Below, in pieces: positions 11,286-24,200 of a stretch of DNA of 64,000 bases; position 1 is the first letter of the stretch; every line of letters begins with the position of its first letter. A model generated the notes under the pieces. That model was not told the origin of the DNA and did not search any database. It saw nothing but the letters and a program-made list of their open reading frames with translations. The DNA is from Argentina anserina (taxonomy: Eukaryota > Streptophyta > Magnoliopsida > Rosales > Rosaceae). The stretch lies in the NCBI RefSeq assembly GCF_933775445.1, contig NC_065876.1, positions 7,688,001 through 7,752,000 of the forward strand, written 5' to 3'. Position numbers and translations under genes: made by a program.

Positions 11286-14200
11286 CTATGAAGAAGTATG
11301 AATTTGAACATTTGCAAGAAGCCTGGTGATTTTGGTAAGAGTTTCTGACGCAGCAATGGTGTCTGGGTGATCGTCACCAGAAATTGAGCTTCTGATGAAA
11401 ATGGCTTTCCTAATGAGGTCGTCACTTATGTCGAACTGTCCCCCTCTTAGCATTAGCTTTGCCCTGGTTTCTAGCAATGTGGCTCTTGACAGTGCAACCT
11501 CATGCCAAAGGTAAGGATTTAACTGAGCAGTGGTCTGGATAGGCCGCCAACAAAGTGATTTCACCAGCCATTTCTCAACAGGGGCTTGCAATGCTTCTCC
11601 TGCTTCTTCCAGTGCATTAGTGCATAGGCGGAGGAGTTCTAGAGCGGCCTTGCAACGAGAGAATGTGATGAAGGTTCGGATTGCAAGAGGCAAGACAACT
11701 TCTTTGACAAGGTACAATAGATCCGGCACCTTAATCTCAACGACTTTAAGGTCATGGCTAAAACCAAATATCAAGAAACATGCAGCCCACAGATGCTCTG
11801 AGTGTTGCGTTATTGATCCGCGGCTGATGACAGATTGAACCATGGCTTGTGAGACTCCGGTGACTCCTCTCTTGTGAGCATATAGCCTGACTAGTTCATG
11901 GATATGGATATGGTCAGGTTTGGTACTGCTTCTGGCAATGCTGAACCTTAACAACATGGAAGTTGCTTCGGCTTCTGATCTTTTGGTGTATGATGAAGTA
12001 AAACCACAAGTTAAAGAATGCACCAACCGTCTCCATAACCAAGTGGCTTGGTGCTTTTCCGGTATCTTGTGAGCAGCTGGAGCCAATAACGTAACTGGAA
12101 TTGAAGTTGGTGCAAACCAACTACTTGCCTGGACTATTCTGGTCGCCAAGCTTCTTGGTCCATCTGCATGATCAAAAATTGAGAAACACACCTCGAAGAG
12201 TTGGAGAAGGAAAGTGTTTCTTCTCAGAAATTGAGTTTCCCTACCACTCCATGACCAATCTTTTAAGGGCATTCTACTGGTGGTCTCCAATAGTTTACAA
12301 GGAGTTATGGGTAGCTCAGACAATATTGAACCAACAATTGCAAGTCCTAACGTTGAGCGTCCCAATTTCTCCTCAATAGTCCGTAAATCATCTTCTTCTG
12401 CATTTGTGTATTCTCTTTCACTTCCCTTCATCAGTGTCATTGCCTCAGCCCCAGATAAGTATGGAAGTTTCAATGGCTCCAAGTTCATCAACGAAGGAAG
12501 GCGAGTGGATATTATTATGTGTGTCTCACCGCCAAAACGGGGAAGAAGATCCATAACAAGTTTGTGATCCCACCAATCCTTTTCACTTTCCAAGTTATCA
12601 ATCACTACCAAAAATGGTATGTTTCTCATGAGCTGTCTGCGAACTCTAGATATGGCTGCCTCTTCCTGCTCTTCAAAGCTTTTAATCCTGCTTGTGTCTG
12701 TGCAATTTTCAACCCCTACATCCACTTCAAGAAATGACCATAGATTCAGATAGTTCTGTCTAATATATCTGCTTTCCCCTCCGATCCACAAAACCATTTT
12801 GTACCTCTGGTGATATCTGTAAGCAAATTCAAGAAGAAGCTCTGTCTTGCCAATTCCGGAGTCACCAGACACACAAGCAATCCCCTTCCCGTACACAATC
12901 TTCGTTGATCTTCTTCTTCTACCATTTCTTCCACCACCTCTGTGCTTTGATTGGTGTTGTCTTTGAGGAAGCTCGGTGCCTTGTATCTCAATTTCGTTTT
13001 CTGACTCCTTCCATGCAACCGGTTCTTTTCCTTTTCTGCTATTAATTTCCAATTTCCTTTCCCTCCGCCTCTCATCATATGAACTGCTCTTACCCCACCC
13101 AATTGTCAAGTTTTTTCGCCTAGGTCTAGCCTTGAGCTCGAAATAATCTCTTTCTGCATCTCCTGTGAGATCACCAAAAAGAATGAATTCCAGCTCTGAC
13201 AGCTCCTTCTTCCTACCAACAAAATTCTCATTTCGAGGGAAGGGGAACTCATCTTTCTCCACCTGCTCTCTCCACTTGGTCAACCTATCTACCACACTCC
13301 TCCGCCCTAATCTAATTGCTAACAATGTCACAGCCCTTAATATACAATCTCTCCAATTACCATCCTGAGCTTCTAATTTCCACTCGTCAACCCGAGAGAG
13401 GCTATGAACGGCTTCTTTCCACTCCTTTTCAAGCCCTCCATACAAAACCCATAACTCTCCCCCATTTTTCTCCCATAGCTCTCCTCTCCTCTCAACTATA
13501 TCCCTCACAAGGCAATCACCAGGACTCAAGTCAAAGAATATGGGGACCAAGTTCTTCTGGCTAGAAAAATATCTCAGTTCCTCAATGGTGTATGGATTTC
13601 TGAATGACTTCTTTGTAAGGATAACAATGCCATAAGAAGAAACATCCATGGCCCTCTCAACAATTGCACGCTTGCGAGAGTTCCTACATAGAGATCTGTC
13701 AGATACAAAGCAACTCATCCCTTGAACTTCCAATTCAACTCGAAGCCAATTAACAAATTTAAGCAATGAACGTTTACGGCCATGCAAACCTATGAAGACA
13801 TCACAGCTCCTCAGTCTGTTAGAGGTCACTGAAAACGGACCTGGTGTATATGAGGGTCCATAGCTTCTGTTATGCCTTTTCTGCCTTTCTCCAAGACCGG
13901 AATAATCATGGCCCTGAACATGGTTGTGATTAAATAGGATGCTATTAGAAATGTCAGTTGAGGAAGATGCGCGGTCAAACTTTTGATAATTGCCTGAAAC
14001 AGAAGCAACTGGTGCTGGTGACATGCTTGCCAATGCATATCTGACATTTGTTAGAGATTCAACATCTGGAACTCCAGAGCTGGAGCTAAAGGGATCTGTA
14101 CTTAAACCAATGCTGTCACATCGAGCCTCAGATCTTGTGGATTCAGACAGTGCTTGACATGATGGTGATCTTGGAGAGAAGAATGGCGACTGATTTGCCG

Positions 14201-14378
14201 AAAAGAAGGCTGAAGATGAAGATGACATATTCCTTAAAGTCGCGGCCCGTAATGAACAGGACCTGGAGCTATCTTCTCCAATATCCATATCTATAAGCGT
14301 CCTACTTCCCAAATAAATCAAATCCAGTGCATCACCATAGGCTATAAAACGCGTCTCTGAAAATGGAAGGCATGGCAT
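11286..14378 (-). CDS. TIR-NB-ARC-TPR protein (TNP/XTNX class), NLR-like
   Basis: One uninterrupted coding exon of 1030 residues. Residues 1-185 are a Ser-rich leader (NMSSSSSAFFSANQSPFFSP). A TIR domain follows (about 190-330) with RSCDVFIGLHGR, SSYGIVILTKKSF and a TIEEL whose Glu is at the usual catalytic TIR position. The NB-ARC part has a P-loop GDSGIGKT (505-512), a Walker-B FLVVIDNLE (589-597) and HIIISTR (620-626). The C-terminal part is helical and TPR-like, with no leucine-rich repeats. This matches the ancient TNP family (Arabidopsis At4g23440, At5g56220), kept at low copy and of uncertain immune role. The start may instead be the internal Met31 at 14288 (MDIGEDSSR), since TTTTCAG just before it could be the splice acceptor and family members begin there. 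Confidence 0.9.
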   Translation of the reverse strand: MPCLPFSETRFIAYGDALDLIYLGSRTLIDMDIGEDSSRSCSLRAATLRNMSSSSSAFFSANQSPFFSPRSPSCQALSESTRSEARCDSIGLSTDPFSSSSGVPDVESLTNVRYALASMSPAPVASVSGNYQKFDRASSSTDISNSILFNHNHVQGHDYSGLGERQKRHNRSYGPSYTPGPFSVTSNRLRSCDVFIGLHGRKRSLLKFVNWLRVELEVQGMSCFVSDRSLCRNSRKRAIVERAMDVSSYGIVILTKKSFRNPYTIEELRYFSSQKNLVPIFFDLSPGDCLVRDIVERRGELWEKNGGELWVLYGGLEKEWKEAVHSLSRVDEWKLEAQDGNWRDCILRAVTLLAIRLGRRSVVDRLTKWREQVEKDEFPFPRNENFVGRKKELSELEFILFGDLTGDAERDYFELKARPRRKNLTIGWGKSSSYDERRRERKLEINSRKGKEPVAWKESENEIEIQGTELPQRQHQSKHRGGGRNGRRRRSTKIVYGKGIACVSGDSGIGKTELLLEFAYRYHQRYKMVLWIGGESRYIRQNYLNLWSFLEVDVGVENCTDTSRIKSFEEQEEAAISRVRRQLMRNIPFLVVIDNLESEKDWWDHKLVMDLLPRFGGETHIIISTRLPSLMNLEPLKLPYLSGAEAMTLMKGSEREYTNAEEDDLRTIEEKLGRSTLGLAIVGSILSELPITPCKLLETTSRMPLKDWSWSGRETQFLRRNTFLLQLFEVCFSIFDHADGPRSLATRIVQASSWFAPTSIPVTLLAPAAHKIPEKHQATWLWRRLVHSLTCGFTSSYTKRSEAEATSMLLRFSIARSSTKPDHIHIHELVRLYAHKRGVTGVSQAMVQSVISRGSITQHSEHLWAACFLIFGFSHDLKVVEIKVPDLLYLVKEVVLPLAIRTFITFSRCKAALELLRLCTNALEEAGEALQAPVEKWLVKSLCWRPIQTTAQLNPYLWHEVALSRATLLETRAKLMLRGGQFDISDDLIRKAIFIRSSISGDDHPDTIAASETLTKITRLLANVQIHTSS

Positions 14379-14388
14379 TAATAAGTTG

Positions 14389-15640
14389 CCTAACTCTAAA
14401 CCTCATCGAAAAGAACTCTAAAACGCCAACAAAATTGAACACTCTTTTCCATATGTTGGTTCTAGTGCATTGAACTATAACACTGGAAACCAACAGTCCT
14501 TATTTGACAGTAAAAGAAAACAACTAGTTGAACAATAGAACTTCACAATAACACAAAGAGTAGAACTATTTGAACAATTTATGCTTAGTTATAACAATTC
14601 CCAAACTAAGTACTCAACTGTATATCAAAAAATTAAGTAATCAACTGGTCACCATATTCTAAACTATTGTGAAGTATATCCAAGTCATATAATAGCACCC
14701 AAGAACAAATGTCAATACTAAATAGGCAGAAATATATATTTACTTCCAGCCAAAACTTCAAAACACTTACCCTTCTGCTGCCATAAACCATATGTAACCA
14801 AACTGAAACACTCTATATTCATCTAAACACACAGAGATCCACTTCCCAAAATCGAAGAAACAAAGTACAAGAACATTAACAAAGCCTGGTCTTTTAGGCA
14901 CTGTAGATCCAAATGCAACTGCTTGATACAGAATAGAGGCTCCAAAAGAACCCTTTTCCAAACAGAACAATTAGGAATGGAACAGCAAAAAGATTTCCTT
15001 TTGCAAAATCAAATTTGATTACTTACCAGGATTTCAAATTTAAGCCATGAAGCCAGAGAGAATCCTTGTATTGGGTTCAAATCAAACAAACCCAGTTTGT
15101 TGAATGAAGGAGAGAGTATCCACAGAAAGTTCACACAAATCTGTGCAATGAGAAGTAACCAAAGCCTACACAGAAAGGAGAAACTATATATGAATTTTCA
15201 AACACCCAAAAGGCAAAAACAGGGAAAGAAAGTATCTTTTAACTCAAAAGGTCAAGTTTTTACATTCAAAGGTGAAAGCTTTGAGATGATGCAATCGAAA
15301 TTATTGGCATTCAAGACCATATACTATTTGGGTGGCAGCTGATTTTTTTTTTTCTTTCTTTCTCAACAGAGAGACAAAGTGAAGATTTTTGGGTGAAAGT
15401 AAATGAATGCTTACCTAATGAGAGGAGCCAGAAAGAAAAGGAAAGGAAAAAAAAATGGAAAATGAGATATGAAAAATCTGAGTAGTGGTGACTCTCGACT
15501 GTGTGTGAGAGAAAAAGGGAACACTTCTCAAAGCCCAACTAAACCAAATGAAATGAGATGAAGCACACAGAGACTCTCTCTCTCTCTCTCTCTTTGTTTC
15601 CCCCTCTAAAAGTCACTGTGTGTCTGAGAGACTGAGGAAG
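14389..15640 (-). promoter_or_regulatory. 5' UTR exons and introns of the TNP gene
   Basis: On the minus strand several consensus donors precede the coding exon: CATTAG|GTAAGC (exon edge 15415), ATCCTG|GTAAGT (near 15027) and AGAAGG|GTAAGT (near 14771). Acceptors are GTTAG (exon edge 14389) and TTTTCAG inside the coding exon near 14360. The first leader exon contains a GA/CT repeat at 15574-15593. The middle exon carries a two-codon uORF (ATG GCT TAA). The 14771-14970 exon contains a 67-codon open frame running into its donor. These exons may be used alternatively. Confidence 0.5.
15574..15593. repeat. CT microsatellite in the TNP leader
   Basis: Ten CT units on the + strand, hence a GA run in the transcript leader of the minus-strand gene. 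Confidence 0.85.
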
Positions 15641-15659
15641 TGGTCTGAAATGAAAGGAA

Positions 15660-17098
15660 CACCGTTGGAGTGAGGAAAAGGGATGGGACCCAAAGAAGAG
15701 ATCTGACTAGTAGGCTCCATGTTCCCCTTTCATTGCTCTCTGTAAAATTTCTATTTTTGCAGAAAAATCCACTGGCTTTTTTGGGGGTTTGGGTTCACAA
15801 TTTTAACTCTTTGGATTGGATTTTGGTTACACTGTGTCTCGTGTTGGTGTTTTCAAATCTTTTAGGGACCCTGAAACTCAAGGGGATTTGTATTCGGACA
15901 ACATTGTGTAAATCATAGCTTAGATCTTGTTCTGAGGATTCACTTGGTTTTTGGTGTTGTGAAAATAAGTTCCTAGTTTTGAAGATTTTGTTAGTTTTTT
16001 CTTCAAGGTCTTTCACCCTAGATCAGAAGTTTACGGAGTCTATTGATTTTCCATGATTTATAAGCTCTTGAAACCCGAAATGCACAAGATTAGAATAATT
16101 TTTTTCTCTTCTTTGTTTTCATCTTTGGTGGATGATAGAAGAATCGATAGGATACTTGGCTGCAGCTGAACTCATCATTTTCAAAACATTATTTTTCTCG
16201 ATTTTAGAAACTTTGAGCTTTTAAATTTCTTTGCATGCCAAATTCAAATGACTTTTGATTTTATCCTTACTTACGGTAATTTCTAGATTACGGTTATATA
16301 TTATGATCGTCAATTATGGTTAACTACTGTTTAATCATTGCTATAAAACTTGATTACAAATGTTTCTTCTTTTCCGTAATAAGGGAGGAACCGACATAGA
16401 AATTTCGGTACACGAGCTGAATAAAATTATCACTCATTTCATTACCTAACATACAAAAACATAAGAAAGAATCTCCAACTAAGTTTTTCTCTTGCAAACA
16501 AAAATGTACTGGCCGGACTCCTTGATGAGAACAGGGTTAGGTTCATTGCTAATTCGATGAAAGAAAAAATATCTGTTGATCTCATTATCAATGTCGGGCA
16601 TAGCATGGTACAAGTGCACACACATAGTTCCAAAACATGCATGGCCTCTGATGTGGTGTGCTAGATTTGGCAACTTGGCTACCTGATTCAGAAGAACTAC
16701 AGTATGTTACCAACTATCGTATGACCAACATTCTTATGGAGTCATACAAATCCAAATCTTTGTGAGATCAATGATAATTATTGTTTTTTTGTTCAAATCA
16801 ACGAAAATGAAAGGTTAATTATCGATCGATTCTGAGTTTTAGGGAGATTGTTGGCCATTCCTTTGTCTGCATTTTTTCTTGTTATATTCTTTAATGCCAC
16901 AACACATACTACATAATGTCCTATTCTCATGTAACACGATACAATTATTGTATCATAAGTTCATAACTTTATTGATGACATCAACTAACTTAATTTATAT
17001 TAAATAAAACATTACAATCAATTGATGATGGATAGTGAAATTTACACACCCTAGATTACAATCCAAACACCTCTACCTCACTTTTCAAAATAGAAATA
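15660..17098. other. Spacer without recognised genes
   Basis: AT-rich DNA upstream of the TNP gene. It probably holds its promoter at the left end. No coding, RNA or repeat feature could be supported. Confidence 0.5.
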
Positions 17099-17106
17099 TG
17101 CAACAT

Positions 17107-17634
17107 AGGGGTGGGCATAAAAAACGGACATCCCGATCTCGTCTCGATCCCGTCCCGAAATTCATAGGGACGGGACAGATGTCTAAAAACGTATGTCCCG
17201 TCCCGTTTCATAATAGTGGGATAGGACGTGGGACAAATAATTTATATCTCGTTTCGTCCCGTCTCGTCCCACCTTTAATGAAGACTTAAAAATTCTTATA
17301 TATTTGTATCAAAATGAAACTAATTTATGTTCTTAATAACTCCAAAATTATATCAACTCAAAATAATAATGGTAAATTATAATATTTTGAACATAATATG
17401 CATTTTTTTGTTAAAATTTCATTATTGAATGTTACTTTGTTAATGAAAAAGTAAAAATATAGGTTTTTATTTAACTTCATAGGAATGTGGGATTTGTCCC
17501 GTCCCGTCCCAACCGGGATTAATCCCGAGTGTGATGCATTCTTAAAAACTCTCGTTCCATCCCGATTCAAAATAATGGGATGAGACGTGGGATGAGCCTC
17601 GTCCCATCTCATCCCGTCCCGTGCCCATCCCTAG
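17107..17634. mobile_element. Non-autonomous hAT element (528 bp)
   Basis: The ends are AGGGGTGGGCA at the left and TGCCCATCCCTAG at the right, the familiar plant hAT terminal motif. The 8 bases TGCAACAT flank the element exactly on both sides (17099-17106 and 17635-17642), the duplication length made by hAT transposases. Subterminal CCCGTCCCG-like motifs are repeated in both orientations near both ends, as expected for transposase binding. The middle is AT-rich with no transposase, so it depends on an autonomous relative. Confidence 0.85.
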
Positions 17635-17642
17635 TGCAACAT

Positions 17643-20600
17643 GTCCCAACAAGGATAATTTAAAGAGAAAATATAGAGATATTTATGTCATTTCTATAAG
17701 TAAAATATGAGTTGAATTGCGTGGATTGTAATTTATGGTACAAATTTCACTCCCCATCTAATCATCATATTCTATTAACGGTACAATTCCACTTTGATTG
17801 AATGCATGATATTTTCTTACCATCAATCTTTTTTGTGCCATAAATTTAGCCTTCTTTCTCATCAACCCTCCCAACTAAATTTGCTATGTGGTTTTATGGG
17901 TTGTTGAACAATGGAAGGTTTCTTCAGATTGAAAACTTGCGCACCACTATTTCCATGTAAGTAGCTCACAGGTTAGAGTATCTCTTTGCTCCATGAATGA
18001 CATTAATGGAGTAAGATAAACATATATCTCTATCCACCAAAGGACTCTTCAGTTGACTTGAAATCAAATTAGATTTGGTCCTTTCAACATCAGTCCAAAA
18101 CACTCTTTTGGTACTTGTTATGAGCACATGCTTCCATGTGATGCTACCACACACAACTGAACGGCTCTGATCTCTTCAACCTCATCATTTTCCATTCAAT
18201 CGGTGGCTTAGGTTGCAACATATACTTACACTTGAGGGTATAAATGAGAGGATGGGAGCTTAAACAAAATGTTTGAAATGGTGTTGAATACAAATCCAGA
18301 ACCACCCACCCCATCCAAATTGCCCCCACAGATTGTAGACAGCTTGTGTTTACACAGCACAAGTATGTAGGCATGAGTAGTTGAGTATTGTATTACACTA
18401 TTCAATGCTTAGTATCATAAACAACAAAAATATTATCGAGCCGCATATCAGACTTTTTAGAAATATTGATTTATTAAGTTAGAATACTCTAAATGACTTA
18501 ACTCAAAAGGCTTTTTAGTCACCAGGAATCAATCTACATGTAAACTGCAATTCAGTGCTAGCCATATTCGAATCTGGATGTGTCACCCTCATAGGCTCAT
18601 ACTCAGTTTCTTTAAGTTCTTACTAACTCTCTACATTGTTGTTGCTATCCTCGATGTGCATTGAAGATATTGGGTCGATTCTATCAAAAGAGCAATGTTG
18701 TGTAGCACTAATCCAACTGTAGAGTCTTCCATGGATTATTCCGGCAAATTGAGAGTTGAGTGGGGCATTGGGAATTCAATTTGTCACCAATCACCCCCAT
18801 CCTAAGTTTTGTCCAATCAACTCCCAACCAATATACACTTGTCCACTTTTGAGCAACATAGTGATGGATACACACCCAACTAATTAGACAGCAACTTTGG
18901 AAAATATCAGAATATGATGTCAAAATGATGAAATGCTGATTCAAGTAATGTGCAGACCCTGGTTGATCGATCTGATCACAACCGTCCCAAGAAGATGCAG
19001 TCTACAGCTTGGTGGATTAATGTGTGTAGTATATATCAACTTTAACGTTGCAATTAAATAGAAAACTGCCAAGGTAAAATCACCCCGGTCGCGGTCACGT
19101 TGCAGAGAACTGGTGCTTTTAGAGGCAGCAAGTCGTTACCGGAAAGAGGGCCGGCCTAGATGCCGGGAATACTCCGATCCAGAGTTAGAAAAGGATTAGT
19201 AGATTACTACAAGTTTGATTTGTTTTGTAACTTCTGTTATAGAACATTATGGATGAGCAAATGTAGTTTATTTTGTCTGCAACTGAAATAGGCTCAATGC
19301 ACATCAAATTACAAACAAAAGTTACAAATGCAAGATAAGAGTGCACTTGGACACATGCACAGTATAATGATTCTCACAATATGGAAGATGCTAGCTGTGT
19401 TCCTTTTGCAGTTTACAATTAAACAACGCCATAGCCCTAGGTGGCCATCGCTTATTCAACACATTCATGCCTCAATGAGCATTTCAAGAAATAATTGAGA
19501 AGGTATCTTAAAGGATGAGTAATGTTCAAGATTGCAAATTATGAATGTCTCTTCTCTCAGTTGTTTGAAATTGTAGAAATTGGCTAGATCATATGGTCGT
19601 ACCCCTTTCATCATTAGTTAAATCATATAACTCAACCAACCCTACTACAATATGGGAAACTATTCAATAATGAAGACGAAAAAAATACAATACATAGTCT
19701 CAAGATGAATAAATAGGATCCCTCAAAAAGAACACCTAGGAGCTTTTGGGTCAAATTATTCACTTTGAGACTTTGAGTTCATAATTACCTGGATAAAAAT
19801 GGTTGCAATGAGTGTGTATTATAATGCAAGTAGTCAAGATTCAAGAAGCTAGGTATTTAATAATCCTCTAAAATTTAGGCATGCATTTTGATAATAAGAC
19901 AAGTGTCAGTTTCCAAACTCATTTGCTATTTTGACCCTTTTTGAACTGACCCTATGAAAGTTGGTGGTATTACTCAAAAAATGAAAGTTGGTGGTCACTG
20001 AAAATTTTAAAATTCTGAGTTCACTTGACTACAAACTTTGGCCAATATGGCAATATCGAAAGTGACCAAAGGGATGTGTCTATATCTTCACCCAAAAATT
20101 CAGTGTGTCTGCTGCTATTAATAAATTGACTACTCAGATGAAAAAACATATCTTTGCAAAGATTTGGTTAACACTGAAAAACTTACTCTGAAAAATGCAG
20201 AAAACTTTGGGATAGTTGCTATAGGCTTTTTAGGAGATCAACTCGTGGACAATGCAGACATTTCTGCCTATGTAAAAGTCATAAACAATCCTCCAAGTAA
20301 AACTATAAGCAGAACTTACAAGACCGATGCTTAATTAGAATATATCTAGTCTCATTTCGCTGAAACTCAAATCATGAAATTTTTGTATACATGCCAGTAT
20401 ATGTGCAAGTGTGCAACTGTACAAGTCCAATATTAACCGTTATATCTATTCTTATCTGGAACACGTCGTGTATTTGTATTTTTATCCTTTAATTTTTACC
20501 ATTTACATGATGGTATGAGTCTGAAGACATTCCCCTCAAACCAAGCTTCCTTACTTGCTCTCCACTAGAATGAAGTGCCCTATTTTCACATTCTTTTCAC

Positions 20601-20870
20601 CAAGTCGACAGAATTCTATTCAGACTACACCAATCTGACTGGAATGGGGTGTTTTGATCAAATTTTGGGACTACATTCTGATGATGGGAAACCTTAAAAA
20701 GGTTTCGGCCCATCTCAAGAGGCACACGAATCAAAGAAGCCAAAGATAATGTTACAAAATCACTAATCCAGACCCAGCCCAGCATTGGCCAATACAAAGC
20801 TTGGGAACTATTGATTATCATTGGTTTTGTATAGAACAAGGATTGTAAATATTTTTTTATATATATTTAT
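17643..20870. other. Spacer, possible relic sequence, no gene seen
   Basis: Long intergenic stretch. Minus-strand open frames between 17966 and 18944 (longest 78 codons) have some protein-like composition but are broken by stops and match no family I know. They may be transposon remains. A GC-rich patch near 19080-19180 is unexplained. Confidence 0.4.
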
Positions 20871-20873
20871 CTC

Positions 20874-20882
20874 TCTATAAAT
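20874..20882 (+). promoter_or_regulatory. Probable TATA box of the aminopeptidase gene
   Basis: CTATAAATA about 400 bases upstream of the ATG at 21280. A donor-like CAAG|GTACTA at about 21002 could end a short non-coding first exon. Confidence 0.4.
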
Positions 20883-21279
20883 ACAAAGCTTGCTTCCTGT
20901 GGGACATGGGCACCAATAGTTGTTGATTCTATCCCAGGTTGTTTTATAAGTTCAAAACCCCAGGGCTTTTCTTTGCAGTTTGATCACATCAAATCAAACA
21001 AGGTACTAGAGAAGAAAGCTTCTGCATATTTTTATTGAACCCAAATTTTATTTATTTTTAAAAACTGTTTGGTATTTATCTGTTTTTTGTTGTCCATAAT
21101 TTGTGTTATCCATATAAGTAGCAGCAATGGGTTCTGTTTTTCTGTGAGTCATTTTGATCTAGGTTTTAAGGCCCTCTTGTGGATTCTTTTGGGTTTTAGG
21201 CTTCTGGGTATTCATCCCCAAGTTAAAGTTGGAACCTTTATTGGGATTACAATAGGTTTGTTTAGGATTTTGAATTGGA

Positions 21280-24200
21280 ATGGCTCGGTTAGTTCTGCCA
21301 TGCAAGAGTTCGGCTTTTGTGAGGACCAGTCTTCTGGGTTTGATCTCACCTGCTCCCGTGATTACTCTTATCCAAGTGTTCTTTCATTGATTTAATTGTC
21401 TCTGTGCTTTGTGTTTGAATCTGTGAAGGGTTATAAGCTGTGTCATTGATTTAGTTAGGTGCTGTATTGATTTCCAGATATGACTGAAGCATATTTCAGA
21501 ACTGAAAGTATGAATCTGTTTTTAAGTGTTTGCTAGTCGGGCTGCTTTTTTCTTCTCTGAAAAGATATTTACTTTAAATCTGTAGAAGTATATAAATGTG
21601 ATTGTTATTCTCTCTGCGTGTGAAAGGTTACAGCTTATAAGCAGTGTCACGGATGTGTTTAAAAAGCTCAATTCATTTCGCAAATAAGAATCATATGTCA
21701 ATATGTTAAATCAGGAACCTGTTTGAAGGTTGCAAGTTGTGTCACTATATTGTGGCTACTAGCATTGATTATTTTTCTTCTTGGATTTATTTACTTTCAG
21801 ATATCTCTTCTTGGCTTTGGTATCCGCTTTCAGTTCTCTGGGTCTTTAGGATATAGAATGACAGTTAATGTGCTGTTTGATTGTATAGATACATTTGGTG
21901 TGCATATGTGGCTGCATTGTATATCTTCTTTACTTTGTGCGCTTGCTTAAATGGATTTTTGTTTTGATTTTGAAGCTTCGCAACCGTGTTAGTTTCTTGA
22001 GAAATTCAGCAAAACAAGTTTGCGGATATCGCTTTCTTACTTCAGAGGTTTGTGCATGTTTTTTCCTACTTATGTTTGCATATGTTTAAAGTATTATTTC
22101 AGTAATGGCGTATTATATCAAAATTTATTAGGTCTCTAAATAACTGTTGTTTCCAGGCTACTTGCCGAAGGTCTTATTGCTTTCCATATATTTCAATACA
22201 GGTAAGTTTCAAAGCTTCTACGGGAAACCGGTTACCTATCTTTGTAGTTTATGTGTATACTTACGTTATGAATGCAGTTTTTATATATCTGCTTGCTGTA
22301 CTTTTATGTTACACGCAGATGTTGTAGTTGTTTCTTTCATATAATTTTTTTATTCATATGAACTTTTGAACTTGCTTCAGAGAGATAAGCAAGCAAACAG
22401 AAGGTTAATCTGTTCAGTTGCCACAGAAACCGTGCCAGAGCAAGTAGAAGAGTCTAAAATGGGTACACCAAAGGAAATCTTTTTAAAGGATTACAAAATG
22501 CCTGATTACTACTTTGACAAGGTATGATAAACTTTTCTAATCAAGTAACTCAGTTTGGTTGAATCTCTGAGTGCCTTGTATTTTCTTTTTACACGGCTAC
22601 TTACGGAGATACTACTGCAGGTGGATTTGAAATTTTCACTTGGTGAGGAGAAAACAATTGTTACTTCAAAAATAGCTGTGTTTCCCAGAGTTGAAGGTAG
22701 TCTTGTGAACACTCTTCCCATTTAAAACTGTATTGGTCAACTGTATCTGTGTCATCTTTGGAACACCCTATTCATATGAACAAGTCTACTGTCTTTATCA
22801 GACAACTCAATCACTTGTCTGTAACTGTAACTGTAACAATCTCCATTTTCATGTTTTCAATCATGTTTACATGTGACTTCGCAAAACTGATTATTAGTCT
22901 CTATGACAGGCACTTCTTCACCATTGGTCTTAGATGGCCAAGATCTTAAGTTGCTCTCTGTTCGCATCAACGGCACGGATCTAAAGGCATGTTTTTTTAT
23001 AATTCGTTTCTCTTTTTCCAGCTTAGTTGTATCACTTTTTTTTTTTTGCTAAATATAAGCATCAAACAAACTTTTACTTTATGCAATGCATAGAAAGTTG
23101 TTTAAGTTGCCATCTTTTACTTTTTTGTTTTGTTTTCTTTATTAGATTAAGTCTATACTTTCCTATTTTTTCTATTGTGTACATCTTTCACTTACATCTA
23201 TTTCGTATGGTGCTTTGTTTGCCTTTACCACCTTCTGGGAAAGGTTTAATTTTAACACACTTACTGTTTCCCCCTCTTATAGGAGGATGATTACCAATTG
23301 GACTTGCGCCACCTGACGATAAATTCACTACCTAGTGGTACATTTACTTTAGAAATTGAAACAGAGACGTGCCCTCAGAAGAATACATCATTAGAGGTGC
23401 ATGCTTTCATATCTATTTTTTTTTTCCTTCCTAATATTAGTTTCTTTTCTAACCTGAGACTAGTATAACTGTAGGGTCTTTACAAGTCATCTGGGAATTT
23501 TTGTACTCAGTGTGAAGCTGAAGGCTTCCGTAAAATCACATTCTATCAGGTTCGAAACGTTTAATTGATTGTAAACTGCAGCCACAGTTCTAATATTTGG
23601 ATCAATGTCTGGCATACTGATTGTTTTTTTCTTTGAATCAGGACCGTCCTGATATTATGGCAAAGTATACATGCCGCATAGAAGCTGATAAATCATTATA
23701 CTCAGTGTTGTTGTCTAATGGAAATCTCATCGAGCAGGGAGACCTGGAGGTGAACATCACTTATGAAGCAAACAATTACATATTTTCTGAGTGTACTGTT
23801 ATTTACATAGGTCTGTGCCTTTGGTTCAGGGTAACAAACATTATGCTCTTTGGGAAGACCCCTTCAAGAAACCCTGCTACTTGTTTGCTTTGGTTGCTGG
23901 ACAGCTTGAGAGCAGAGATGACACATTTATTACTCGATCAGGTCGAAAGGTGGCCTTGAGGATTTGGACCCCAGCTCAAGATATACCAAAGACTGCACAT
24001 GCCATGTATTCACTAAAGGCGGCTATGAAATGGGATGAGGATGTGAGAATCTTCATGTTAAGAAGCTATTGGTTTTAATATCGATGGTTTACCATTGATT
24101 TTGATTATATAGCTTGTGTAACTCTGCTCACTTAAGTCGCATATTTCCTCACAGGTTTTTGGTCTTGAGTATGACCTGGATCTCTTCAACATTGTAGCTG

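Noticed and set aside
21069..21395. 108-codon + strand frame at the start of the aminopeptidase gene
   Set aside because: It overlaps the true first exon in another frame. The transit-like [11 protein letters not shown] at 21280 matches the family.
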